DNA of 64,000 bases, from NCBI GenBank assembly GCA_963682025.1, contig OY821519.1, forward strand, positions 162,668,865 to 162,732,864, given 5' to 3'. Positions 21,510 through 33,900 of this stretch are shown here, one piece after another. The notes beneath the pieces are model-generated. The model was not told the origin of the DNA, made no database searches, and saw nothing but the letters and a program-made list of their open reading frames with translations. This stretch comes from Cordilura impudica. Lineage: Eukaryota; Arthropoda; Insecta; Diptera; Scathophagidae. The translations under genes were made by a program, and so were the position numbers. Position 1 is the stretch's first letter. Each line of letters begins with the position of its first letter.

Positions 21510-24500
21510 CTGTAACTGTTTTACAAAAATTTGGTACTGGAGAATTGAATGAAATACACTAAACGCAAATGAACATACCTTCGTCGACTTTTGACAAAAA
21601 GGGTTGCAATAGTTTTGCCCTTTTTTTTTCATATCCTTTTTGAGTAATATCACCTAAAAATATATATAAAGAATTTACTTGAAAATTCGTTCTTTAACTT
21701 AGTCTAAAATAGAATTATAGTTTTAAGAACTCACAACCGTTTAACGCCGAACAATTTTTAAAATGAATTATAAGTCATTTAAATTTATCATGTTGTGAAA
21801 CGAGGTTTCATATTAGGGTAGAGTATTGAATATGTTGTCATAAATGTAATTAGAATATATATATGTTATTAAATGAATGTAAATTGAATATTATTGAATG
21901 GATGTAATTTAAGAATTTAGTATTGTAAATATTAGTAAAATATTGAATATGCCACAATTAGTATATTTAGTTGTTTATTTTGCTGAGTAATTAAAAATTT
22001 TGTATTCAAGCGAACTGTGCGATATTTATTTATTTATTTAGTCTACTGATTTACATCTTACGGACTATACGAATATAATAATAATGTTTGTACAATAATT
22101 AATATTTTTAATTTAAAAACTTACAATATGAATTAATTGAAAACCTTAAATAGGTTCAACTTAAAATTATTTATATCTAAATTTAAATTTAAAAGGATTG
22201 AAAAACTATTAGTAAGCTTGAAACATCTTGTAATTGGTTCATTAACCCCATAGTTCGTACGAAATCAGACAAACATCACAATATACATTTTTTGTTAAGA
22301 TATTAAATATAAAGAATATGGCAAATGATGATCTTCGATCTATTAAAGATTGTAGTCCTAGAAATTTACGCCTGCTTTCATAAGAAAACATCGCCGGACC
22401 AATTTATTTTCTTAAATGCAAAATTTTTTAAATAGTTTCTGAATTTTTTCAATTCTGGCATAATGGCTTCCATAATAAGGACTCCAGAATATAGAACAAT
22501 ATTCCAAATTTGTGTTTGTATTTATTGAAAGATATAATATCTTTTAGATTTTGTACAGGAAAAACCTTTAATGGCACATACAATTTTCATAACAACATAT
22601 TATAATATAAAAATATAAATAAGTATAATTCAAATCATAACAAAAAAAAAATGGATGTAAAAAATATCTACATATATATAATGAAAAAAAAAACATTCAA
22701 CATTTAATAATTTAAAAATAAGGAATATGTACTAATATCAAGAAAATTTAAAAATCTTGCATACAATGGGTAATTGGTTCCAGAGACGGATTGCATAAAT
22801 AAAAAAATATCATGTGAGTCCGATCACAGGGGAGATGTGTAAACATCTAGTAATTAAAGATTTTTTATGTCACTTTTTTAAAATCAAACAGAAAGCGTCA
22901 TCTATGTATCACTTATTGCAAACAACTGCAGGGGCTCTGGTTATACTTGTGGAGCTGTTGAATTATGTTATACGTTCATATTGTGAAATTTTTAACGTTT
23001 TACAGCAAAGGGTTGTTGAATTAGCTAAAACAATCAGCCCAATTACGAATATTCTCAAGGAATATCTTTCTCACGCAAAATACTTTTCTCGAGAAAAAAA
23101 TCCTCCAATTATAAATTCCTCGTGAACAAAAATATGAATAAGTGGCATCATCGAAATAAATTTATTTTAAAGAAAAATTAAATAAAATGTGAATAGCACA
23201 GCTATGATGCGAGCACTTGTGGAGGAAATTGTGTTGTAGAATAACAAAAAAGAAATAGTCAAAGGATTGCTAGAAGACAATTGTGGGCTAAATCTATGGA
23301 AACCGTAATCAATACCTGAATTAGCTTTCATTAAAGTTAACAAAAGTTGAAGTTGGGCTTTATTTGTGATCTTTGACCTACAAGAACAATAAAACATTTA
23401 TTTTTCTAATTTAAATTTTGTTTTATCAAAATACTTCTTACATTTTTATGTAAACTCCCGTCTGTTTTGCAAGGGAAATTTTTTGAGGGAAAAAAACAAA
23501 TTCAAGTGTATTGAGAATAACTACTTTTTTCCCATCGAATTTTTTTCCGAAGGAATTTTTATTCATAATAGGGGAAAAGGGAGAAGTGAGAAATTTCATG
23601 CGGAATTTTTGTTTAGAATTGGGCTTATTTTATATCATAATTTTTTCACCAAACAATCATAAGTCACACCGAGTTGTCTTACGGCTCACATGTTACGCTG
23701 TTTTTGTGATTGTATTGTGAAATAGAAATGTAACCCCCTGCGCGTATAGATGTTTACACATCAGCTCTGAGAACAGATATTGGTGACGAATTCGAATTAT
23801 TGTTTTACCTCTATTGGATCGTGCAACGAACAATTTTTGGAACAAATAGTTTGGATGTCTTGTATAAACAATTTTATGCAAAAATAAAAGACTTCTGCAT
23901 TTTAAAAGATTGTCAAATGGTATTCCAAAAAGTTTTTTCGAAAAGTGAGACACCCTATCATATCTTTTTATTGTAATATTATTGTATGTAGTTGTTAATT
24001 TACGTTTATCGGATGAATCACAACCAGCAAATAAAACACAACCATATAAAAGCGTAAGTACCAAATACGTTTTGGCTAAAAGCATCCTGATCTTTAGTGG
24101 TGCAAAATATTGATTTATACATTACGTCCTTAGCATACCATATGTTCTACCTGTTAATTTGGTCCGACCACGAAATTTTTCATTAAAAATAATGCCCAAA
24201 TTCTTTGCGGATGGAACCATATCAATGTCAGAAGATCCAAGTTGTATACTTAAACTATTTATGGATTCTACAGCTCTTCTTTGATTTTAAAGAATTTAAG
24301 CGTAATCATTAGCAGTTGCCCATTCGTAGACTTTTGATATGTCAGAGTTTATCTTTGAAATACAATCGTTAATTGCAGAAACTTTGCAGCCAATAAAAAG
24401 TTGAACGTCATCAGCATACATTTATACGTTCACGAAACTCAAATGCGTTGGTAAGTCATTGGAGTATATAGTATATAGTAGTGGTCCAAGGATTAATTCT

Positions 24501-27500
24501 TGCGGAACTCCTCTTGTGACCGGTAGCCATGTTGAATAAAGCGAGTCATTAACAACAGCGTGATGTCTTCCATTCAAATAACTTTAAATTAACTTAATCT
24601 AAGAAGATAAAAAATGGAAAAAGGAGCTTAGCTTTAACCAAAGTGTTCCATGATGAGCTGCATCGAAGGCTTTTGAATGGTCTAGAAGTATTAAAAACGT
24701 GACCTGATCATCGTCAATATTACTCCGAAAGTCTTCAACAACATCTGCAAGAGCAGTTATGCAACTATGTTTCGGCCTAAAGCCAGATTGGCGACTAGTA
24801 ATTAAACCTATGTCATGAACATGATGCAGCATTTGTTTATGGATTAGTTTTTCAAAAACTTTTGAGAAATATGGCAAGATTGCAATCGGCCGATAATCAT
24901 TTCTAGCCTTCGGAACAGGAACTATTTTGGCGAATTTCCACCTTGTAGGGAATGTGCTTGTTGTTATAGAATTAAAAAAGTAAGTTACATATATATATAT
25001 AAGAAGGCAATATTAACTTTATAAATTTTGGATGCATATCGTCGTAACCGATAGAGTTCGATTCTATGGACAGTGTTGCTTCCACTGCCAAAATCTGCTG
25101 ACATAAGCTATGTGTATTTTATTTAGCTATGTTTATTTTAAATATTTCCCGAAACATACGAAATGTCAAGTAGCGTCCTCATGACTGCACTATTTTATAT
25201 TTGAATTTTATCAATACAAGTTGGCTTACACGCGGTGCTAAGGAAGCTGTCAATTTATAAACTTTAAATTTAATTAATATATATTCTAAAAAGTTCCTAG
25301 TGGTTTTCATACCAAAAAGTAGGTTGACTTATCAATATATTTTAATTTCTAAATTCCTAATTTTAATTTTTGTTATTTAGGAATTTTAATACAAATACAC
25401 TTTGTTAAATAAATCAAATATTTAATTAAACTAGTGTGTTTTATTTAAAATCCCGTAAAAATCACTAGCGAGGCGGATTCCTCTCCCAACAAATTAAAAT
25501 TGTTTTTGTGGCTTAAACGTTTCCTATAACGTCAACGTTTCTACAAAGATTAACAACAGAAGCACCTAACAGCGTCCTAAGTAACTACAAATGGAATTTC
25601 AGGGTCAACAAAATAGTCCAAACTGTCCACTTTGTTCCAATCCCTCTGACAAAAACATAACTTGCATGAAATGCCAAAACCGTTATCACAAAACATGCAC
25701 AAATAACACTTCAGACGAAATATCAGACCTAACCTACAAATGCCAAACTTGCATTTTAAACTAGGTTGATACTAAATCTGTAAAAAGTACCTCAACGAAC
25801 CCCTCGAATCGTTCAAACAATTCGCAATCGTGTCATCTTCGGTTGGAGCTACAACGCTTGAAAGAAGAACGAGCCCTTTCTTTAGCAAGTCATAACGCCC
25901 TAAACCGCGAATATTTCGTAAAAAAATATAGGCTCTTAGAAGATCAAGAAGAACGCCATAGCGATGCATCGTCACATCGTTCAATTTCCGTCCGTGCTTG
26001 GTTAAACGAACTTCCAAATCAAATTCACTCTTCAGAGAAATTCCCGGATGGTCCTAAAGCACCATCTGAAAAGAGAAATTTAAATAAAACAAGCGAACAG
26101 CAAGCATCCCGCTTGCTCAGTGAAAATGTTTATTTAAACACTCAATATTACACAAATGTAAATACAAAAAATTCTTATTTAATTAATCAGCCGGTAGGAA
26201 CTATAGCTGCCGCAACATCACTTTCTGCGCCTGCATTAGCCATATTTACTCCGGGCATCCCAGCCCACAATGGCTATCAGCGAAAACAGCAACTTCAAAA
26301 TAATTTCGCTTTATTTCCACCACATGTGGCTACATCCGTCACCACGACATCTATTAATCCACCGGTCACTTTTAATTTAAATGCGTATCAAAACCGTACT
26401 GCTCATGGCAGTCAATCGGCACAAAAAACTTTCTGTTAAAATCCGCCAAATTGTTCAGCTTCAACCTCTACACAAAATTGTACATATAATTTAGCGCAAA
26501 ATGTGTCAACTAAATAAACTCCAAGCCCGAAAAGCGTTGCCAAAAGAACTGCCAACTTTCTCCGGCCAACCATAAGAATGGCCTCTATTTTCGTCCACTT
26601 ATGACTGGTACAACAATATACGCGGATTTACCGATGCCGAAAATATCATCCGGTTGCAGAAATCTCTAACGGGAGATGCATTAAAAAGTGTCCAGCATAT
26701 ACTGATTCATCCATCATGATGATGGATGGTCAACCTGAAAAAATTTTAAATTCTATTAAATATCGTATATATATCCTTTACCACATTTCCAATAAACGTT
26801 AAAATTTTAGGGGCCATTATTACAGCTTGCCAATAGCTAAAGGCAGGATGTTATCGGACAGATTATAAGTTTTTCGTTATTACAAGTATACTTTAAGCTA
26901 AAAGTGACCTATAAGTACGGTGACCATACGTACTGTATTTTACAGAACAGTACTGTATTTCAATGCTCTGTACTGTATAATTTTTATACCCTCCACCCCA
27001 GTGTGCAGAGGGTATATATAAGTTTGTCATTCCGTTTGTAATAATTAGAAAAAAAATTCTGACTATATATATTTGTGATCCTTATAACAAGCGGAGTTGA
27101 TATAGCGATGTCCGTCTGTCCGTCTGTGGAAATCACGATGACGATTTTAATCGGGCAGCTTGGGTGCTCGTTTGCATAAAATATGATTCATTAACATTCT
27201 GAGAAGTTTGCTATTTAAAATGGTCCAAATCGGTTGATTAGGTCCCGAGAATTGGGTGAAGAATTAAAAAAAGTCTATATCCCTCTATTGACTAAACTCA
27301 ATAGAAATCTCCGGTAATGGACCTTATGAAATCAGTACTTTCTTAAAGAAAAAAATTTATTATAACACATACATATATATCAAAAATTTATATTAAAGTT
27401 TACCTTTTGAGTGTTGTGAATTAATTTCGGCCAAAACTGATATACTTCATTTGGAAAATTGATGGGTAAATGATGTATCCATTCATATACTGTTACCTTT

Positions 27501-30500
27501 GTTTGTACAGAACCGTTCTGAGATCTTTGTTCTTTTGAAGAAACTAATTTCATTATGATTATATTATGGATACTGCACATTCCTTATTATTCTTCACATT
27601 ATCAACATTATATTCCAGACATGGTAGAATGTCATGAACTAAAATATTCGAGCCAAATAATAAAACAAACTCCCGCATCCATGTTATGGCAATAGACTGA
27701 AAAATAGATATAAGGCTTAGTGTAAAATTCTGCAAGGAAGATTTACTTTGTTTTTAGCTAGAATTTTTAATAAACTGTCAGTGCATTACCTTAATAAGTT
27801 CATTTCGTGATTGCGCATGTATTATCAATATATTTATAGTGTCTTCCATGCGCTTTGAACCAGAATCATTACGAATCGATTTAAGAAACTGTGTCAGCAT
27901 AGTTTCACACATTTGTATTTCTTGTGTATTATCTTCCGTCATAAAAAGTCCATCAATAATACCAAATAGATAACCATATTATTTTCTGAAACAGCATTCA
28001 CAATCGAAGTCCAGGATATTACATATTGTCGCACAATAAATTCTTTACATAAATGCGTTCCTTAAGAAGAGGCATAAAAGCTTCTATATTGAAAGTTTCT
28101 GAAGATTCTGTAACAATATCTTTAAGTAAACGATCCAACAGGAATTGGCCACAAGACGCGAGCAGCAAATACATCGGAGAAGGATATAATGGAGGGACGT
28201 GCCACCACGTTAAACAAAGATCACACGCAAAATACAGGACACGTAAATCTTGATCGTTTAAACAACTGAGAATGGGACAACGAATTTACTGACATATTTT
28301 GAAGAGTCCTAAAGAAACAACAAAAATTAACTTGAACTTTTAATTTAATTAATTACTTGCCTTTCCTAAGCCTAACCTTGTAGCCGTCAAACCAATTGCA
28401 TCGCCCTTTCTTTTATTAGAATCCCGGGAGGAGGCAAAGTCATTGGACAACACCTCTATAAGTTTTCGCATTCTGTGTGCGATATCAGTTGAATCATTTA
28501 TATAATCAGTTTTTTTTTTAATTTTAGTTAACACTTCACAATCAATTTCACTTTCCGACAGCCAAATATCTAATGAATAACACCTGGGAATTCACATGTA
28601 TTGCTGTTAAACGAAAAAAAATTAAAAAAAAAAAAAAACAACTCTACAACATCAACAATGACAGTCATATGTTCCTCAAATAGAAAAAACTGCAAGTGTG
28701 TTTTGTTGGCTACAAAAGAAAAATAGTGCTGACAATATAACAAAATATGTAAAAGAAATTAGTGCTATGAAATATTTTATTTTGTTAAAAAAAAAATCGC
28801 AAAATGAAAGGCTATAATTCCATCAATAATCAAATAAATTTATTTATTTATTTTTACGTTATACTAATGCATTTTAAATAAGTATAATTATATTTAAATA
28901 AAAATGCATTTGTATTAAAACAGCTGTTTATATTATTGTTATATGTTGCTGTCGTTTTCAAAAAAAAAACAAGTAGCTGACTATACGACCACAAATGCTG
29001 CTGGCAGCAGTCGTCTATGTGTTTCATGCATGATGTTGCATTTTTTTGTGAGCAATACTTACATATATTCCAAAAAAACATATAATAGTTCTTTTCATAC
29101 TGCGAAATCTATACAAATATATGTAAAAATACTATATGTCAAATTTCAAATTTGCAATAATTGATACATTTTTGAAAGAAAATTGAAATGTCTTAAATTT
29201 ATTTCATAGAAAAAAATTTTTTAGGTGCGTGGATTTTCCACATTTACGGTTTTACCGTTTTCGTTATGAGGTTAAATGAGTTAAAAATAATTTAAAAGTT
29301 TTGAAAATATTAGGTGGGGATCCTCAAGATATAATATACGATCGGTCTAAAACTTTTAACTTAGAGCCACAGTTAAATTCGAAACAATAAAAACCCATAT
29401 TTTTTGTGCGTAAAGTTTAACATTAAATGTGTTTTTCTTTAATGTCTATATATTTTTTCTCATTCATTTCTGACCATCTTCAATGTAAATTTACCAAAGT
29501 TTTTTTATTGCAATATGTATATAAAACTCAACTTATTCTGCGATTTTCATTATATCACAAAATGTTACAAATTGGCACTACTGTTTCGAAACCAGAAAAC
29601 ATCGAAATCAGTCTGAAAACAGTTGATCTGTAAAACTGTGTGTGAAATTGTGTCAAAAATTACAAATATTAATAAATAAAATAATACATATATATTATAA
29701 GTAAATAGGTAAGTTATTTTATTAATTTAGTTAAGAATTAGAATTTATAAAGAATTCTGCCATATTTTGTTAAAGGGAAAATCCATTTTTTTTATATTAA
29801 AAAACAGAGTTGCATTTAATTTTTCCTCCTTATCGCGACTGTCTCAATAATTGCGTAGATGGCACCACAATATTTTTCTAATTAAATATTAACCAATATC
29901 TAACTAGAATTATGACTTATTCTGACCAATTAAAAGTTATTCAGCCCAATTATGAATATTCTCAAGGAATTTCTTTCTCACGGAAAATACATTTCTCGAG
30001 AAAAAAATCCTCCAATTATAAATGCCGCGTGAACAAAAAAAAAGATTAAGTGGCATCATTGTTTACGTGAGGGCTAAAGAGGTTCCACTGTACTTAGATG
30101 ATGTCTTTTGTAAATCGATGGTCACGTACAGAGTGCGCTGTTATTATTTAAGCTTTTCATTTTCTTTGACATTTTCTTGTATATTTGTTGTAAAGCTTTA
30201 GTGTTCCAACCGGGTACTTGTAATCGTTTTTCCTTATTCGTTGTCGAACTTTGGAAGGACGAAGATCGTTTTTTTACTTGTGATTTTTCAAGTGTAAATT
30301 TTATATACCTCGCCATCTTTGTGAAAAATAAAGATAAGTACTTGAATTTATTGTACGCTATTGTTGGAAAAAAAAACTTAAAAACTTGGTGTTTTATTTT
30401 GTTAATCTTTTGGTGCTTTAGCTTGATTTCTTGGATTCCACAACCTTTGGACCTGGAAGGGATTTTTTTATTGGTCCTTCGAACCGGATTTTAGTGAGTG

Positions 30501-30848
30501 GAACATCAAACTATTTAAATATACATAAAGGAATTTAAGGTAAAGTGCCTTTTAATTTTTTCATAACATCTCAAATAATTTCCAATTAGATTTTTAAAGA
30601 AAACACTTTAAAATTTATTGGATAATTAAGAAGTCAAAAAAGTAGTCAAAATATACTACTTAATATAAACGAAAGTAGTAATTAATATAAGCCACTCTAT
30701 CTTTGCTCTTATCAACACCGTATTGTGTATATACGACCATCTGTCAAGTGAATAAGCCGCTTGATTTTGTTTTCTTAAGTGCATTAGTTCAATTTAATTT
30801 TAATGCTGTGTTTTTTTTAATAAAATTTTGTGTTTGTGCGAACGATTA

Positions 30849-30903
<55 letters not shown>

Positions 30904-33900
30904 TCTGTGTTAAAGAGAAAAAAAAAACAAACATACACTGTGTGCATTCTGCCAACAACCACCACAAGAGAATTTTTTGCAGTAACCAACGAATGTGTGC
31001 GTTTTTCTGGTTACAGCAGGTGGCAATATAACTAGGTACGTGGTGTTATGTATGCTAGTAACTATATGATTTGTTAATAAATGAAAGTTTTATTTGCTTA
31101 TGTTCTGTGCATTGAGCTTGTGTTTTGAAAGGATTATTTTAAAATTTAAAATAAATAGTGTATAGCTGTAAAGGTGTGGTTTCATTTTTTTTTTAATAGT
31201 AAATTTTTAATTACTAAAATTTTTAGTTCAGTGTTCTTGCAACGGAATTAAACAGTAATTGGTAATTCAGAGCATCAAAGTAATTATTTCAATTTAGTAT
31301 TTGTGTTTAATCTTTCTACTAAATTACCATCAATTCCAATTCTTTAAACGACTTTTTTCGTTCGATAAACTAAACTTTGTGCGTTTACAGCTCAGGCACT
31401 TAAAGGTATTAAATCTTCCAAAAAATTTTTGAAAATAAAACAAGAGCTAACAGGATATTTTCTTTTTTTTCCAAAGTCAATTTGAAAGTAAATACTGTAA
31501 AATAAATTCGATTATTTTTATCGGATGATTTGTTTTTCTCTTTTAAACTTAATGAAGCTAAAGTGATTGAGATATTTTTTTGTTGTTGGGAAAATATTTT
31601 TAAAATCAGTTTTTATTTCATCGTGATTTAAGTTTATTTTCGGTCAACTTTATTAGCGAAAAGGTTTTTATAATTAAAAAAAATACAGTTTTATAAAATT
31701 TACTGTATTTCATAGATTTCAGTTTTTTCGGATTATTTTTAAACTTTTTAAATGAATTTGTCGTTGAAAGGATGGCAAAGTCCGATAAATTAACTAAATT
31801 TGAAAAAATGGCTACTCTGTTTCTCGAATTTGAGAATGAGTATAATGATATGCCACAGCAGAGCCACACGTCGTTTACGATCGACCTTCAGAAAGAAGAA
31901 TTCAAAACTCTTTGGGAGAAAGTAAGACTCTCTTATGAAGATTTTGTTACCGCTGGTAATACAAAAGACTCTGAGGAAGATAGTGATTCAGCGAGACAAT
32001 TATTTAAAGAATGTAGATTAGCCTACATATCGTGCGCTGCGCAAATGGGTGAACTTTCGCAAAGTTTTGTAACTAGGCCAATACTTTCCTCTACTCATGG
32101 TGGGACAAATTCAGCAGGGACTCCAACTTATGTCGAAAGTCAGATGCCTAGCCATCATATGAAGCTTCCGCCTTGTACTACTGATGTATTCCATGGTGAT
32201 TACCAATCGTGGCCTTCATTTCGTGACATGTTCACGGCGGTTTATATAAACGGTACCGCTTTAACTTCAGTTGAAAAGTTATTTTACCTTCGCCAAAATA
32301 CACGAGATGAAGCTTTGGAGATTGTAAAGAAATCTCCCCTCAGTAATCAGGGCTTTGAATGTGCTTGGGCCAATTTAAAGGATAGGTACGAAAATGAACG
32401 CGTTTTAGTCAATAGCCAACTCAGGGTCTTATTTAACCTTGTAGCTGTCAAATCAGAGTCTGCGGACGGAATACAACGGTTACAACGAGACATTAATAAT
32501 TGCATTTCGGCATTTAATTTACATGAAATTGGTATCTCTAATTGGGATCCAATTCTAGTTTATCTTTGTTCTACCAAATTGCCTGAACTTACGTTGTCTC
32601 TGTGGGAACAGACAGTCAGCATAAAAACTGAGATTCCTAAATGGAAAGATTTGGACACTTTCCTGACTTCTCGGTTCCAGTCGTTGGAAACTGTTTCGGA
32701 TATTCGTTCCGAAGGAACAGAATATTTGGGGAAGCCTTATGTTGGGAATGAATGTCAGTCGGGTAATAATTCACTTTTGAGAAAGATGGTTAGAACTTAT
32801 CAGGCGAACGTTGTGGGAACATCGTGGCCATTTGTTAAGGACTTGTCCGAAATTTTTGAAATTGACTCCGACCGAAAGATTTCTAGTGGTTAAAAGACAT
32901 CACCTTTGCATAAATTGTTTTAGTGATAGTCATCAATTAAATGCATGTCAAAGTAATTTCTGTTGCCTAACATGTAAGCTTAAGCACCATACGTTACTGC
33001 ATGGACAAGTGTCTGGATCTTTTCCTTCTAATTATTTTGCCGATGGACCAGGTACAAGTACTGCGACTGCACCGAGTATAAATGTTCAAAACTGTTTTGC
33101 TACTTTCTCAAAGCATATACTTTTAGGGACTGCTGTAGTTAGTATCGTGCACCGGGGAGGTGTTTTTAGGGCAAGGGCGCTTATTGATTCGGGATCTCAG
33201 GCTACTCTTATTTCGGAGAGATTGCAAAGACAACTTAATTTGCCAGTCAAGAGCATAAATGCCACAATATCTGGTTTAAATAACACTATCGCAGGTACTG
33301 TGAAAAAGCAATGTTCATTTACTTTGAGGTCTCCCCTTAATAGCCAGTTTAAACTTGATGTGAACGGTTTGGTTCTGTCCAAATTGACGGGAACGTTGCC
33401 TAATGAGTCTTTAGTTATTTCTGGCTCAAATTCGTTACGAGATATCGAGTTAGCAGATCCGAACTTTGCAAAGAGTGGTCAAGTGGATATATTACTTGGA
33501 GGTGACGTTTATTCTCAAATAATGCTAGATGGGGTTAAACGCAATATTTTTGGCAAATTAATGGCACAAGAGATAATATTTGGTTGGATCTTGTCCGGTC
33601 CCCTATCTGAGCACAACAATAAACCTCTTCCTTCGTGTGTGACCCGTTACGCGAAAGTTGGACGCAACAAAAGACGTTATCGAAAATGTTCAAAAAGAAA
33701 TATTAAGATTGGTGATTTGGTTGTCATACGTGAAGACAACCTGCCGGCAATTGAGTGGCAAATAGGTCGAGTGCTAAAAGTCCACTTCGGTGAAGACGGT
33801 CATGTTCGGGTGGTAGAGTTGAAGGCGGAGCGTGGCTTAATTACTAGACCAGTTGTGAAGCTAGTGGGTCTTCCAACTTATTAGTTTCCTTTGTTTTTTC

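Noticed and set aside
21510..21536. Alternative DIP2 exon 3 acceptor (CTCCAG) adding nine in-frame codons
   Set aside because: It would leave a 42-base intron, below the usual insect minimum. The TTACAG acceptor gives a normal 69-base intron.
22814..23125. 103-codon plus-strand frame as a gene
   Set aside because: It crosses from LINE 3' sequence through unknown DNA into the end of a TIR element, so it cannot be one gene.
32781..32893. Gag/protease overlap as a programmed frameshift site
   Set aside because: No slippery heptamer or downstream structure seen, and BEL/Pao elements usually use one continuous frame. A simple indel explains it better.
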